Assembly: GCF_964355755.1 (NCBI RefSeq)
Contig: NC_092671.1
Coordinates: 14,304,501-14,368,500 of the forward strand
DNA length: 64,000 nt
DNA from: Antedon mediterranea
Lineage: Eukaryota > Echinodermata > Crinoidea > Comatulida > Antedonidae
Direction: 5' to 3'
Shown here piece after piece: positions 1-12,660 of this stretch. A program made the position numbers and the translations under genes. Numbering within the stretch: position 1 is the first letter of the stretch; every line of letters starts with the position of its first letter. The notes beneath the pieces were generated by a model, which saw nothing but the letters and a program-made list of their open reading frames with translations, had not been told where the DNA came from and did not search any database.

Positions 1-167
1 GCGAGTTGTTACATGATATTCGTCGTTTAAACGTGGCATTGACTCGGGCGAAGAGGAAGCTGTTATTGATCGGTAGCTACAAGGCATTGAATGGGTACGA
101 ACCATTGCGCAACCTACTCATTCACCTAATGCAAGACAAGCTAATAACTTTATATTCAGACGCATAA
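1..167 (+). CDS. DNA2: DNA2-type helicase/nuclease, C-terminal exon (partial)
   Basis: Reading from base 3, the window opens inside an ORF of 54 codons ending in TAA at 165-167. It contains the superfamily-1 helicase motif VI ([18 protein letters not shown]), whose arginines contact ATP. The tail after it ([17 protein letters not shown]) resembles the end of DNA2, the replication and repair enzyme that trims Okazaki flaps and resects double-strand breaks. Motif VI alone would also fit other UPF1-like helicases; the LLxHL...KLI tail is what favours DNA2. The rest of the gene lies left of the window, so the nuclease domain and Fe-S cysteines cannot be checked. The gene converges with the CNTD1-like gene. 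Confidence 0.75.
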   Translation, partial: ELLHDIRRLNVALTRAKRKLLLIGSYKALNGYEPLRNLLIHLMQDKLITLYSDA

Positions 168-1379
168 TGGAAGGACCATGCCAATTCAAGTTTGACATGT
201 TTTATAAAACTAAACAAATACAATACCACTAATTAATTATATTCCCCAAAAAATGGAATATTTCTACATTTTTATACAAAATATGTTAAGGGAAAAAATA
301 ATAAAAACCAATTATAGTTAGATTTTTTATAACCAACTATAACTTGATATTTATTTTATTAACAATTAAAATGAATTCAGTAGATGATTGAAATCCAGGA
401 TCTAATAAATGCCCATTGCAATATTTTTGTCCATAGAAACTAGAATCTCATTTTTTCAATAAATTGTGACCTTAAAAGGGTAAACTTGAATCAGTTTTGT
501 ATCCTAAGAGATCACTCATCTCCCACAGATCTGTCAAGCAGTTTCACAAGAAAATTGGATTTAAATTTCAACCCTATTTTTATCCAGATTATTTTTTAAT
601 AAGAAAAAAATAAATGCCATAGTTTTAACTTTGTAAATTTATTTTCAGCTTCGTACCCAACTTCAATTGTTCCAAATAATTAATATATATATAATGAAAA
701 TAATAACCTATGTATAAACATGAAAAAAGAAATTTATTGTTTAAACATAACTAGTTTAAATTTATTGAATTGTCAAGGGATATTTGTATTCATTTCCTTT
801 AAGTTGAATGTTTGTTTCCCACTACTCAAATGAATACTTTTTATAATGATTTCCTATAAATAGTTTAAAATGAATAATTACCTATAGAAAGTTTTTTGCT
901 TTTTGCACACTTTTTTTGTATTACTAATTTAAAAAAAAATGAATTATACAATTGTCATATAATTAAACATAAAACTATTCATTTTGTATTTATATCTTTA
1001 AAAATTCATTCATGCATATGCATTAAAAAAATATTTTTGTCTGTATTTTTGTTATTCCTGAAATTGTTTACAGTGAATAAAAAGGATGATAATATATATA
1101 TATAATATTTTCACTTTTATGTTTACAAATATGTCATGTAATATTTATTGTTTGCCAAATTGGGTAAGTAGATCTTTTGTTATAAATATAAAACAACCTG
1201 TCTGATTTTTTACATCTTTTACACATATAAGCCATACATTTATTTGACACTGGTCGGTGGATCCTTTTGTGAAACTACATAATTACGCACTAGGATGTCG
1301 GCAAACATTAAAATGTCTAAAGTACAGATTCCGGTTATCTTCTCTAGATGATTAATGACCTAATGAAATGAAATGGAAT
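168..1379. other. Convergent intergenic / 3' UTR space
   Basis: AT-rich sequence between the helicase stop and the end of the CNTD1-like gene. AATAAA at 458-463 is a possible polyadenylation signal for the helicase, and another AATAAA occurs near 1076. The short reading frame at 896-1105 is low-complexity and unsupported. Confidence 0.5.
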
Positions 1380-4300
1380 TCATGTCGTCAAGAAAATGTT
1401 TGGTGAATTTAAATTGCAATTATTTCCAATATTACTATTCAAATAAAGATTAACAATGTACACATTATGTGCATTTATATAGAATGCAGCCTCTATTGTT
1501 ATGCTGTATTTTAAAAAGGTAATAACCAACCACAAATCACCATTCATTCCCAGAGGTATATTCAGAACATTCATTGCAGGGTGGCACACAGAGCAAAACA
1601 GCAAATAGGTGTGTTTGCTAACTGGATGGATGTTAAGGCCACTAAGGACCATAAATGAAGGTAATAACTTGTCGTTTAATGTTTATCTTTGACTTAAATG
1701 ATCAGTACACATTTCACTACAATTTAGTATGTATTGAGTATCTTGCTTTTACCACAGTGTAGGTGGACATTGTAATCATTTGTTGCACCCACAATTACAT
1801 GATAAGGTCTGCTACAGCTGAATTTTAAATGTAGCTTTATTAATAGGTCTACTGTGTACAATATTAATGTTTGTGCTCCACCCTCTTTTTATCCCTGTGT
1901 ATTCTGCACTCTGAAGAACATATCTATTTTACTGACTATAAGCTATGCTAATTTTTTTTTTTCTATTTTATAATTGAAAGCTTACTTGATCACTTGTACT
2001 TTGATCAGCAACATATGAGGATGCAGCTATAACAGCAACTGCAAACAACATTAAATCATTCTCAACTGGTACAAACTTTATCCTAAATCAGTAAAAAGAA
2101 AACAGATTAACAAATACGAACTGCAACAAAGGGACATCAACAACAGAAGTGACGGTAAATATGTTTAGCTCAATATGATATATTTAAAAACTACCTTGTA
2201 AAAATCCTGGCTACAGGCTGGTGTATTATGTTCTTGTTTGAATACCATTATTTCAAACATTGTTTATGCTTTTTAAAATCACATGATTATTAGATAATAT
2301 ATGTTTTCAGTTGTGGGGTTTATCAACATTTGGATAGATAATTTTAAAGCAATACAATCTTTGCTTTAATCAATAAGGCATTCATTTGACACTGTACCTG
2401 TCCTGTTTGTATATACATGGTTGACCAGTAGCAGTTATAAATAGTTGTTCATAGATAGACTGTCTTCTTAGATATGCTAGATCTATTATCTGTATACTAA
2501 TATGATGCAGAGGTTTCATCTCTACTCCGTGATCATTATGAGCTATTTTGTAAATAGAGATGGACAAAATTAGAATTTAACCTACTGTCCCAAAAAAAAT
2601 AAATTAATACAGAAATATATTTGTACTGTATTGGATAAGTATCATATTTTAATTTTTTCAATATCAATAAACAAAATAAAAACAATATTGTATAATTTAT
2701 CTTTTAAGGTTTCCCATTGGTTTAAATTAGTTGCCAATACTGTACTTACCAATAACCTCTAGAATGATTTCCACATATGTTAGTGGTGAAGATGTACTAA
2801 TTTCATACTGTAATGTCTTGAGCACACACAGCTCAGACTGAACAGTGTTGTCCATTGAATAATTAAGTCCAAAATCATGCAAAATTCGATGGCACCTTTT
2901 AGCTGTCAAAGACTTGAATTGGTAGAGTACAGTACGCATTAATGACAACATATTGTAAATGGCACACGCAGGCATAGTTACATGGAAAATAATAGCATTG
3001 ATACACATTTTGAACATCGTGTCATAGAATATTAGAATGTAGTACACATACCTAAAAATATATTGTCCCCCTGAAAAAATATATATTTTTAAAAATGTTT
3101 TTCTTGAATACCGTATGTCATTTCAATGTCACATCTATTTACTTTGACCAAAAATGTGAAAAAAAAATGACTTACCTGAACTGTAATTTAACACAACAAA
3201 ATTGACTGAAAGTCAATGGATTTTTGGTTGAATTTAATCGTTCATTTTGTTGTTTATATAAATGAAAACATTATTTTTTTTTTTTCCTATGGAAGTGATT
3301 AACTTTATTAAAACAGCAAAATTGCCTATTCAAAGTCTTTTTTCTTCTTTGTTTTTTTCTATTAATCTTCATTTTTCATGTTTTTGTTTTAATAATGTCA
3401 AATATCTTTTATTAGTTTCTTCAAATTACCATGCATAAACTGGTTTATTCATTGTGTAACAACAAACACAAATGTAATACAGTATTAATCACAAAATAGC
3501 CATTCCTGAGGTGAAATGAGCAGTTCTACACTAGAAGGTGCTCTAACTTCTGTTATATAAACTTGCTCTGTATGTTAAACAGATATGCTGGCTGAATAAA
3601 TACCTTTGAAATGTCATCCTCCTTAGTAAACTAAATTTCATACAAAGAATCTTTGAACCACAATAATTTCAGCTTTCATTATCATGTCCACTGTCTTACC
3701 TTATAATGTGAGCAAAGTTTACTGGCCACTTGAATGCATGATAACATTCTTAATGTCATTTGCTTCATTAATCTTTTTATTATATTCTGCCAGTCTTGTT
3801 TCTTGTGGGTGTATGTTGGACTGCTCATTACATATTCATATAAACTCAAGACTTGCTTGACCATAAATCTATAGGATTGTAACAAACAATATTATTAGTG
3901 TGCCAGGTTGAAGTATTTGTGGTACTGGACTCCCCTAAATATGAATACAGTAAATGTTAGTAACAAATAAGAATGAATTGCTGAAGGTGATTTAAATTAT
4001 ATATAATAATTATAGTCATTTTGATATCATAATTTTGATATTTAAATAAGAGTAAGAGAAAAATATTGAATAAATATACCTGTTGAATATATCTACGGCC
4101 ATATATCTTGCTTCAGTAGGTTGTTTTAGCTTTTCACACATAAGAAAAATAAACTCAACTAAAACAAAGTAAAAGATCAATTAATTCTAAAGAATCATGT
4201 TAATTAACATTATGTGAGAACATCCTTAACTAGGTTAATGGATTTATAAAAATGTTTCTTACCTGCTTTTTTTTGCTTTTTGAAGCAGTTTTGGTTATTT

Positions 4301-4437
4301 ATGCCTTCCTTCAATTTTTTCTCATTTTCTTTTGCCAAATTTTGTAGCATCGACTCCAACACTTCTGATGAAACACTTGCTCCTTTGTGATTGAACAATG
4401 GTTCTGGTGGAGTGGCAAATATTTGAGATGCCTTCAT
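1380..4437 (-). CDS. CNTD1: CNTD1-like cyclin N-terminal domain protein (spliced)
   Basis: Six exons join in frame on the minus strand: 4263-4437 (ATG at 4435-4437), 4080-4158, 3700-3868, 2750-2912, 2398-2542 and 1986-2082. All have GT/AG borders and matching phases, giving 276 residues. The product carries a cyclin-box-like helical series: EFIFLMCEKL, RFMVKQVLSLYEYV, CIQVASKLCSHY, SELCVLKTLQYEI, PLTYVEIILEVI and LMLFAVAVIAASSYV. This fits CNTD1, a cyclin-like protein that in mammals promotes maturation of meiotic crossover sites. A last exon is needed. The frame 1380-1667 (acceptor after AAG, stop TGA 1380-1382) joins in phase but is poorly supported. Human CNTD1 is about 330 residues, so roughly 50 are expected from it. 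No breaks were found in the six firm exons. Confidence 0.72.
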
Positions 4438-5837
4438 GTTTCATGAAATTTCAATTCTATCATAGAAATAATATTAATAGAAATAATTCTAAATATACTG
4501 TACTACGAGGCCTCTTAGGTAATGTGGTTGTTACAGTATGTTAGGCTTTCCAAATGTGTTTCATAGTTTAATACTAGGCCTACTACGGGCCAATAGAATA
4601 GGCCTAGGCCCTAGGCTAGGCCCACACAGTAGCTAGTAAAGTAGGTCTAGGTTTGGCCTAATCTAGCTCTAGGCCTAGTGTAGAAGTAGGTAGCCTAACC
4701 TCTAAGGACCTCTAGCTAGGCATGTCATAGCTCTAGGCTAGGCCTAGCTAAGGAGCCAGGCCTATGGTACCTCAATGCATTCCCATTCATATTCACTGTG
4801 TAGCAGGCTAGGCTTTTATTTTAGGCTACCTTGTCCTTTTAGTTTAGGCTTAGAGGTTAGGCCTAGCTAGCTAGGACTCGACATATATTAATGCTGACTT
4901 AACCTAAAATAACGACTCCTATCACCGAACTTACATGTACAATTCAAATATTATATAATATAATGGTAAAAAGTAACATTTTAAATAAGATTTTTAAAGA
5001 AATAAAAATTAAATGCCAATCGACTGAATGTTCTGGTTGAGTGAGTTTTTCTGTGACTTCCAACCAATCACGCTAATCTATCATTCAGCCAATCGTTGAT
5101 GAGAATTATTAAAACCAATCACATCTATATTTCGTACAATATTCAGAAATTGATTAGGCCTATTATACTGTAAATAAAGGCAGGTAATTAGTTTCTTATG
5201 AACGACAAAGATGAATATTGTAATCAAATCTACCGTACTAACGTGAGCATAGCATATACAGTAGCTATAGATGGTGGATAGTTTTAAAATTAAAAATAAC
5301 GCTTATGCAGGCCCCATAAATATAAAATGTAGGCCTACATAAATAAATTAATTATATTGCTGAAAATTGTGTTTTTTATATATAATTGTTTCACTTAAAT
5401 GTTATCAGTAATCATATAGGCCTGTCACATGAAATTCTTGTGATCGTTCAAAACGAAAGCGTTATAATTTAATTACATTATTTCAAATCTTGATATTTGT
5501 TCAATAAATAACCCAGTATTTGTTAGACATTAAATGTGTTTCCATTTTGAAATATATAATATAAAACTCTGTGTGATTGTGTGAAAAAATCAACCTATTT
5601 AGAATCAAATCTCGATAACAATGACTGACAATTAAATTGCGTCATGTTTACATCATTTGTTTGCTAATTCATCATAATATTTTGGCATTTGTAACTGCAA
5701 GCTAGTGAAACGGAAGTTACTCATACCCGTTTTCAAAATTGGAGTTTCCGACGCACTTAAAAGTCTTGTTCCAAATAAATGCGATTTCATTAGCAAGCCT
5801 GTTTTTCAGACTCAACCTTGTCTGCTGTTAGTCGAAC
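4438..5837. other. Divergent intergenic region between CNTD1-like and TRIM genes
   Basis: The two genes diverge from here, so both promoters should lie inside. 4500-4900 is unusually rich in overlapping AGGCCTA/TAGGCCTAG words, a degenerate low-complexity tract that recurs at 18.84-19.08 kb. TTTTTCAG near 5805 could be a 3' splice site for a 5' UTR exon of the TRIM gene. No coding sequence was recognised. Confidence 0.4.
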
Positions 5838-7739
5838 ATGGCTAGTAATGTTCTTGCAGACCTTGCTACTGACTTTCTTGAATGTTCCATTTGCGTTGAA
5901 CTTTACCATGTACCAAAATTGTTACCATGCGGACACACATTTTGCCGAGAATGTATCAATAAATGGATAGAAACGCAAGGAAGCCGCGCTATATTCTCAT
6001 GTCCAAAATGTCGCACTGATACGTTTGTTCCAGACGGTGGCCTAAATGCATTTAAAGATGACAAGTTTGTCTTGAATTTGCTGTCGTTTCACAGAGTGCA
6101 AGTTGGTATCCATGATGAAGTAGAGTGGCTGAACTGTGCATCGTGTTCTGAGCAAGTTGGTCAATCCAGCTGTAGTGGTTACTGTCATGAATGCAAGGGT
6201 GTCATATGCAAACCATGTGGACAGCATCATAAGACGTTGGCAGCTTTAAGGGGTCATACTGTTGTTGATGAAGAAGAGCTTAAAAGCAGCAATATTCAAG
6301 AGTTATATCAACGAAGCCAACCAGAGGAACAGTGCTCTCAGCACAAAGGAGAAACAAGACGTCTTTTCTGCCAAACGTGTGAGATAATCATTTGTCAGGT
6401 TTGCTGTCTGATTGCACACCCGCGCCCAAAACATTCGGTCTATCCTGTTTCTGAAACGGCAGATAGAGTGAAGAAAGAACTGACAAAAGACCTTGATTCT
6501 GTTTGTCTAACAATGAAAAGAATTGAGAAGAAAATGGAAGATGCCAATCATATTAGAGAAAGATTAACATCTAAAATTGATTCGTCAAAACAAGCTGCCT
6601 TTCGGCGATGTGAAGAAGTTATTAAAAAGGTTAACGAAGAGTTCCATTCGATTATTAAACACATCGATAAAGTTGGTGGTAATAGATTGAAAGTTATCGA
6701 TGCGTTTGTCGATAATACAAAATTAACTCTGGGAAAAGTAAAAGGTAGTTATCATCTTGCGCAAAGGCAAGTTGATCTTTGTACCGATCGTGACATCTTG
6801 ATGATAGGACCAGAGCTTAGGCAGATGAGTAAGAACCTAAAAGGAGAAACAGTTGGTGAAGTTGATTCTAATTTTGGAACCATTGTATTTGAATCTAATA
6901 AGATTGAAATTAATCCACTACTAGGTAAGCTGATAACAACAAGCTATAGGTGGCGCCTCAAGAAAACTTTCGGCCAATTAGGAAAGAGCAAAGGCGAATT
7001 CATGTGGGCGTATGACGTAATTGTCACACCAGACTCTGATATCGCTGTCTGTGATCCAAAATTGAAACGAATACAAATTTTCAATGAGGTTGGAAAATAT
7101 AAATTTTCTCTTGAAGTTGGAAAAGATGAAAAGGATGGCACTAAAGAGCAAATGAATGTATCTATTACTAATGATGATAAGTATATTGTTGCCCAGAGGA
7201 ATTCTAAATGGGTTAAACAATACACGTTTGACGGCAAGTGTTTTTGTAAATTTAGTCCAGATGAGACACTAGACGGGCGTTATGCTTCCCTCGAAAGCGT
7301 TTCTGTAAGTCCCCGAGGTTTGATCTGTATTGGCCAATCTACACCGATAGGTACAGTTTATCTTCACGATAAAGACGGAACTATTATCTGGAAGCGTAAC
7401 TACTCTCAACCGTGGTTTATTGCTTTTAATTCTCTTGATCAAATTGCTGTTAGATCAAAAGATGGAATCAACATATTATCGTCGGAAGCTGGTGATATGA
7501 TCAAGAAGATCACACTTCCAATAAAAGAATTTGATCTTAGAGGAGTTTGTTTCGACAGCAAAGACAATCTATACGTAGTTGACAACAAAGGAAAAACTGT
7601 TCATAAGTTTAATCAAGAATGGAACTATTGTGGGAAAGCTGTGATTGGTTTGAATGATCCGTATGGAATAACGTTTTCAAATGAAGGCCGGATGTACATT
7701 TGTGATCATGATGACGTTAAAGTGATGGAATGGTTTTAA
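5838..7739 (+). CDS. TRIM E3 ubiquitin ligase with NHL-type C-terminus (single exon)
   Basis: An uninterrupted 633-codon frame. The RING finger is complete, with C16, C19, C31, H33, C36, C39, C55 and C58 in C3HC4 order. B-box 1 follows at about 100-140 (C100, C103, C116, C119, C124, C127 and histidines). B-box 2 is at about 166-199 (C166, H169, C178, C181, C186, C189, H194, H199). A charged helical region at about 205-310 is the expected coiled coil. Residues from about 370 to the end hold blade-like repeats (for example GVCFDSKDNLYVVDNKGKTV and YGITFSNEGRMYICDHD), typical of an NHL six-bladed propeller. It is likely a cytoplasmic RING ubiquitin ligase of the TRIM2/3/45/56-like class, which is often expanded and intronless in marine invertebrates. 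The start is the first ATG before the RING. No substrate can be named. Confidence 0.9.
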   Translation: MASNVLADLATDFLECSICVELYHVPKLLPCGHTFCRECINKWIETQGSRAIFSCPKCRTDTFVPDGGLNAFKDDKFVLNLLSFHRVQVGIHDEVEWLNCASCSEQVGQSSCSGYCHECKGVICKPCGQHHKTLAALRGHTVVDEEELKSSNIQELYQRSQPEEQCSQHKGETRRLFCQTCEIIICQVCCLIAHPRPKHSVYPVSETADRVKKELTKDLDSVCLTMKRIEKKMEDANHIRERLTSKIDSSKQAAFRRCEEVIKKVNEEFHSIIKHIDKVGGNRLKVIDAFVDNTKLTLGKVKGSYHLAQRQVDLCTDRDILMIGPELRQMSKNLKGETVGEVDSNFGTIVFESNKIEINPLLGKLITTSYRWRLKKTFGQLGKSKGEFMWAYDVIVTPDSDIAVCDPKLKRIQIFNEVGKYKFSLEVGKDEKDGTKEQMNVSITNDDKYIVAQRNSKWVKQYTFDGKCFCKFSPDETLDGRYASLESVSVSPRGLICIGQSTPIGTVYLHDKDGTIIWKRNYSQPWFIAFNSLDQIAVRSKDGINILSSEAGDMIKKITLPIKEFDLRGVCFDSKDNLYVVDNKGKTVHKFNQEWNYCGKAVIGLNDPYGITFSNEGRMYICDHDDVKVMEWF

Positions 7740-8416
7740 TATCAATAAACTAAAAGAGTATATTATATACTACTGTTTATATAAATTCCCAATAATCACA
7801 ATACACGGTTTTCTGTTCCCTATTAATATTGCTGCTACCCTTGATTGTAATAATGGATTGTAATTTATTTATTTTCTATACAACAAACTATATAGTATAT
7901 ATAGGCTACACAGAATGAGAAATATATGATTTACAATGCGCATATGCGTGTTCAGCATGGTGCATGCTTTCTGCTATTGTAACGTGTGCTGAAATAATGA
8001 ATTACAGTGTATATATTAAACTCTATGTCCCTTTCGATTGCTTATTTTTATGTTTACATATTAAGACATTGACAGATTAGAAAGCAATCGGTTGATATGA
8101 TTTGGGCGTCAATTAAATATGGATTATTAATTACAATGTACGTAAGTTGAATAATAACAAATAGGCGAAAGGTTACAATACTATTAAGCCTGGAATAAAC
8201 GAAAATCGATTTCTATTGTAGGGTGTCCCTGTTTTTGGACCAGCAAAGATTTCAGTAAAAATTTCAACAATTTGATCATGTAAATGTGTACCGTATTTTT
8301 TATACTGTTACTGTTATACAGAGGAAGGCAAATTCAATTTGTATTTCTAGATTTAAAATTGATAATCTATTCATGATAATCTAATGTTAACAACTAATTT
8401 AAAGACGTGACACCAA
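7740..8416. other. Intergenic sequence, no gene seen
   Basis: AT-rich sequence after the TRIM gene, with a short alternating stretch (GCGCATATGCG) near 7938. Nothing coding is supported. Confidence 0.5.
7744..7749 (+). promoter_or_regulatory. AATAAA signal just after the TRIM stop
   Basis: AATAAA begins four bases after the TAA at 7737-7739. If used, the 3' UTR would be about 20-30 nt. Later AT-rich sequence could hold other signals. Confidence 0.35.
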
Positions 8417-8765
8417 GATAATTAGATAATCACTGTAATGTTATGAGGAAGAAATTGGGATAATTTTTCTCGATGTTGCTTTAATAATCACTGTGTTTTG
8501 GGAGGATAGGATTAGGATAAGGAATCTTGATTTCAATTGAATAATCTCTGTATTTTTGGAGGATGAGATTAGTATAAGGGGCTCGATGTTGCTTTAATGA
8601 TCACTGTATTTTTGGAGGATGGGTTTAGGATAAGTGATCCCAATTTTGCTTGAATAACAACTGCATTTTGTGATGGTGGCATTAGGATAAGTGGCCCATG
8701 TATTGTGGGAGGATATAAGTATTAGGATTTGCTTGGATAATCACTGTATTTTGATAAAATCGGCT
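8417..8765. repeat. Degenerate minisatellite, unit about 60-70 bp
   Basis: About five to six diverged copies of a unit reading roughly AATCACTGTATTTTTGGAGG, then ATTAGGATAAG, then GATGTTGCTT. The copies carry substitutions and small indels, so the array is old. Confidence 0.75.
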
Positions 8766-9540
8766 GATGTTGTGTAAATGGTATTTAAAATACGTTTATT
8801 GTTTTATTCTGCTTTAGGTTGTATAATATACTTAATATGTTGTTTTTTAGAAAAATGAGATTACAATAGTTACTTGTTTTTTACAAGGTTGCCTGTAGCT
8901 TATTAATTTTAAGCAACACACCTTATTTTTTAATAAATACTATATAATATTATTAAGAATCGCAATATTTTCATTCATGATTGGTTTCAACAAAATTAAA
9001 CAACATTCACTGAAAGCAGCAAATGAATCGCTATCATACTTAGATTAAAACTACATTATAACCTTAATGATGTTTCGCACAATGTAGATGAGAGCATTAT
9101 TGTGTGTTAATTATAGTTGCGGTTAACTTTTCTTAACTACACGGAAATGCTTTTCAATCACTCTTTATGGCAATGTTCGTACTGTAATGATAAATTGTAT
9201 TGCTCAGCCTACATGGAAAACAGCCCTTTGATTAGAAAACCTTCAATTTCTCATTAAGATGTATAACATTATAAGATGTGCGGATGACGCAGATCAAAAC
9301 GTCCAGTTAATAATAATAGCGAATAACTGTTCACAGTATTGGAAAGCACCGCTCGCCATTGTTCTCTGTAATTCGGATGCCTGAAGAAATTACGACTTAC
9401 GGCTTCTGATTATAGACTAATAACGATACTGTAATGCATTTAATTTACGTGCACACTTTATATCAGTTTATTTTCCTTTTCTATCCGATGTAGAACGATG
9501 CCATACTATTAAGATCGTAAACACAGATATTTCCGAAGTC
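8766..9540. other. Intergenic / upstream region of the small secreted-peptide gene
   Basis: No gene was recognised. TTTATATC near 9458 is a weak TATA-like element about 80 bases before the ATG at 9541. Confidence 0.35.
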
Positions 9541-10935
9541 ATGTTAACTGCGATGTTAACTGTTTTCACTGCGATCATTTTGTTTACAGGTAAGGCGATC
9601 ACTTTTCATTATTACTGTTATAAGAACGTTTGAACGGAATTCAAAGAATAAATTGTTATGGGAAAATCCAAAATAAGTTGCGGATCATTATAACAAAACT
9701 ATTAATTACTATAAAAACTATAAGATAATAATTTGTCCGAACCATTGCATACAGTATATTGGAATTGCCGCTTTGGATGATGCAATCGTTTATTTAAAAA
9801 AATCTATTCGGGTGAAATAGAACTATGCGTTTTATTGGGCCTTTTTCCACCAATTTCATTTCTTATTTATTAATGTATTATTACTAACAACGACTAAAAT
9901 GGAGTATATAGGCCTAAGTAGAGTAAACAAATTGCTTCAAAAACGAAATTCATACAAAGAATATTGCAATATTTCACTAAAATAGTCCACTAAACTGGTC
10001 TTACTTTTTTCTAGATGGTGCTTTAAAGGAGCAAACATTTACAAACCATGAAGTAGATTGTGTATGTTCCTTTGACCCATGTGTGACCAGCAGTGGAAAA
10101 CAGGTTACTTGCGATAAAGATGCATTTTGTTCGTAAGTTTATTATAATTATATACATATTTTGTTGCTAATATAGAGGAGCTTAAAACGCTCTTTCGCTC
10201 ATCCACATTGACTTACTCAACGCATTGTTCTAAAAGCTTGGTTTCCACTAGGACGCAACGCAAGGGACGTAGACACAACGCAAGCGAGTTGACAGTTCGA
10301 ATAATCCACCCAAATCACTTGCGTTGCGCATACGTTCTTGCGTTGCGTCCGAATGTGAATCCAGCTTTAAGAACAGCGTGTTAAGCGCTGTATATCGCAC
10401 TCTCCGTTGACGACAGTACATTTAATTTATAACCGGATACATAAGTCACAGTGACAATTTTAAAACCCTTATTATTTGATGAAGACGAATTGCTTCAATC
10501 CTATGTCCATGTTCATGTTTTCTGTTTATTGGAAGCCTTAAGGCAAACTTGACGCGACGATAATTTTGACATTCAGACGTATAATAAAGTAATCGATAAA
10601 TCAATGGAAAAGAGTAAAATAGAATTAAAATGTCCTATTGTTTTGTATCGTTACCATAAACATTGGCCAGCGTGAAATTTAGAATGTTTACCTAAAGAAA
10701 AATGGCCGTGATTTATTTTGTATAATGTATATAGAAAGCTATCATCAAGTTAATGGGGGTGAAACACATCCCTGGTAAAGCTAATTTAAAAATGCATAAA
10801 ACATGACCGTAGTTTGAATAGTAAGATTGTTAAATTGATAACGGCAATTAATATTCTAGGCCTGTCTGCTGCTTGGCTGTCTGTGTACCAAATGACTATC
10901 CGTGGCCTGACATGCCCCTTGATCCGTATTGGTGA
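9541..10935 (+). CDS. Small secreted eight-cysteine peptide (three exons, 80 aa)
   Basis: Exon 1 (9541-9589) encodes a short hydrophobic signal peptide (MLTAMLTVFTAIILFT) and ends at G/GTAAGG. Exon 2 (10015-10132) follows a good polypyrimidine tract and TAG. Exon 3 (10860-10935) follows ATTCTAG and ends in TGA. Phases 1 and 2 match, and the sum is 243 bases, exactly 81 codons. The mature part has eight cysteines with the pattern C-x-C-x4-C-x9-C-x5-C-x3-CC-x3-C, then a proline- and tryptophan-containing tail. I do not recognise the family. Such peptides are commonly secreted effectors, defensins, hormones or toxins, and nothing here decides which. The stop overlaps a possible donor (TGG/TGAG), so a further exon is possible. 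Intron 2 holds an inverted-repeat element (10232-10371). Confidence 0.55.
10232..10371. mobile_element. MITE-like inverted-repeat element, family M1 copy 1
   Basis: The left end AAGCTTGGTTTCCACTAGGA, then CGCAACGCAAG, is mirrored at the right end by CTTGCGTTGCGTCC, then GAATCCAGCTTTAA. Related copies are at 29180-29285 and 56795-56951. No coding capacity. It lies in an intron of the small secreted-peptide gene. Confidence 0.7.
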
Positions 10936-11282
10936 GAAGCTATTCAACATCAAATGTTTTATTGAACTCACATTAATGAAAAGAGTAGAAATAATGCTAA
11001 TAATAACTAGCTAATCATGTCTTGTACCGTAATTATCAAGATGAAGAACTTACAAATGAACGATTATTGAAAGAAATTTCAGACATCATACGAGACGCTT
11101 GATAGCGTTATGTATTTACTTAACACAGTTCATATCACACTAATTTATAGTTTATTTTTAAAAAATCACCCGAATTATGAACTGTTTAGAAATCAGGTAC
11201 TGTAATGCGAAAATACTGTAAATTCATATATGTCTATATTTGCGTCTCTTTATGTTGCCACTGGACCAAATGTGCTTATTTT
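10936..11282. other. AT-rich spacer
   Basis: No gene or strong repeat seen. A clean AATAAA for the preceding gene was not found in the first 100 bases. Confidence 0.4.
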
Positions 11283-12660
11283 TTTTAATGTTACAAACAT
11301 ATTCACTTTCCAAATGCAATTATTATGTGTTATCATCATCTTATAGAGCCATTTATGTCAAAAAATAAAAGGGTCCAAATTTTGCCATTTTTTAAAAATG
11401 TTCCTGTACTATAGTACAGGTTTTTTTTTTCGAAAAATGGGCAAAATATCCACTTTTTAAAATTCAATAATTATGCGATAATATTGCCATATATGCGCAT
11501 ATATTATGGTATCATCATCTAATAGAGCCATAGTAACTATAGTTATGTCAAAAAATAAAAGGTCAACATGTTGTAATTATTCGAAATTTTCGAAAAATGG
11601 CCGATTTTCGACCATTTTATTTTTTGACATAAATGGTTACTATTGCATAATAAACATGCGCAGAGACGAATAATGGGTTCTGCGCATGTCAATTGTGCTA
11701 TAGTAACCAGTTTTGACATAAATGGTTACTATAGCATAATAAACATGCGCAGATGCGAATAATGGGTTCTACGCATGTTAATTGTGCTTTAGTAACCAGT
11801 TTTATCGAAAAATAAAAAGGTCGAAAATTGGCCATTGTTTTGAAAAAAATCTCTGTACTATAGTACAGGGAAATTTCCAAAAAATGGCCGATTTTCGACC
11901 CTTTTATTTTTTGACATAAATGGTTACTATAGCATAAACATGCGCAGAGTCGAATAATAGGCTCTGCGCATATCAATTGTGCTATTTTTCATAATATGGC
12001 TAAAATTTCAAGTTTTTAGAATTCCATTATTGTGCGTTTATATTGCTGTATATGATCATATATTGCTTTATGATCATCTTATAGTTCCATAGAACCCAAT
12101 TATGTCGGAAAATGGCAATTTTTCGAAAAAAATCCCTGTACTATAGTTCAGGGATTTTTTCAAAATATGGCCAAAATTTAAAGTTTTTAAAATTCAATTA
12201 TTGTGCGTTTATATTGCTGTATATGATCATATATTGCTTTATGATCATCTTATAGTACCATAGAACCCAGTTATGTCGAAAAATAAAAATGTCAAAAATT
12301 GGCCATTTTTCGAAAAAATCTCTGCGCAAAGGGTACAGCTCAATCTTTTCACTCGGAACGGTAAAGAACGCAAAAAGAAATGGACAAGAAATGGACAGAG
12401 CCATGTGGGTTCATTAGATAAAGAGGAAACTAGACAATTTGCCAATGGGACCCAAGAATCTAGGAGGTTGTTTTGAATACCGGCATACTAAAAACTGTCA
12501 ATTTTAGGGGTTTATCACATGATCGATGTATTAAATGAATAAAAATATTAAACAATAGAATAATAAGATTTCATTTTTTGTTAAAAGTTGAGAAAGTCGA
12601 CATTTTTTATCCAATTTTCGAAAAATACTATAGTACATGGATTTTGTTTTTTAAACCACG
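11283..12660. repeat. Field of short hairpin repeats (family H1)
   Basis: Modules of about 80-100 bp recur. Each holds GGTTACTATAGCATAATAAA, then CATGCGCAGA, mirrored by TCTGCGCATGTCAATTGTGC, then TATAGTAACC, so each can fold on itself. Between them lie CTGTACTATAGTACAG palindromes (near 11405 and 11855, imperfect at 12136) and TTTTTCGAAAAATGGCC tracts. The same modules recur at 20.70-21.13 and 24.23-25.08 kb. Short reading frames here are repeat shadows. Confidence 0.75.

Noticed and set aside
896-1105. 69-codon ORF after the helicase gene
   Set aside because: Phe/Lys/Ile-rich low complexity in a likely 3' UTR.
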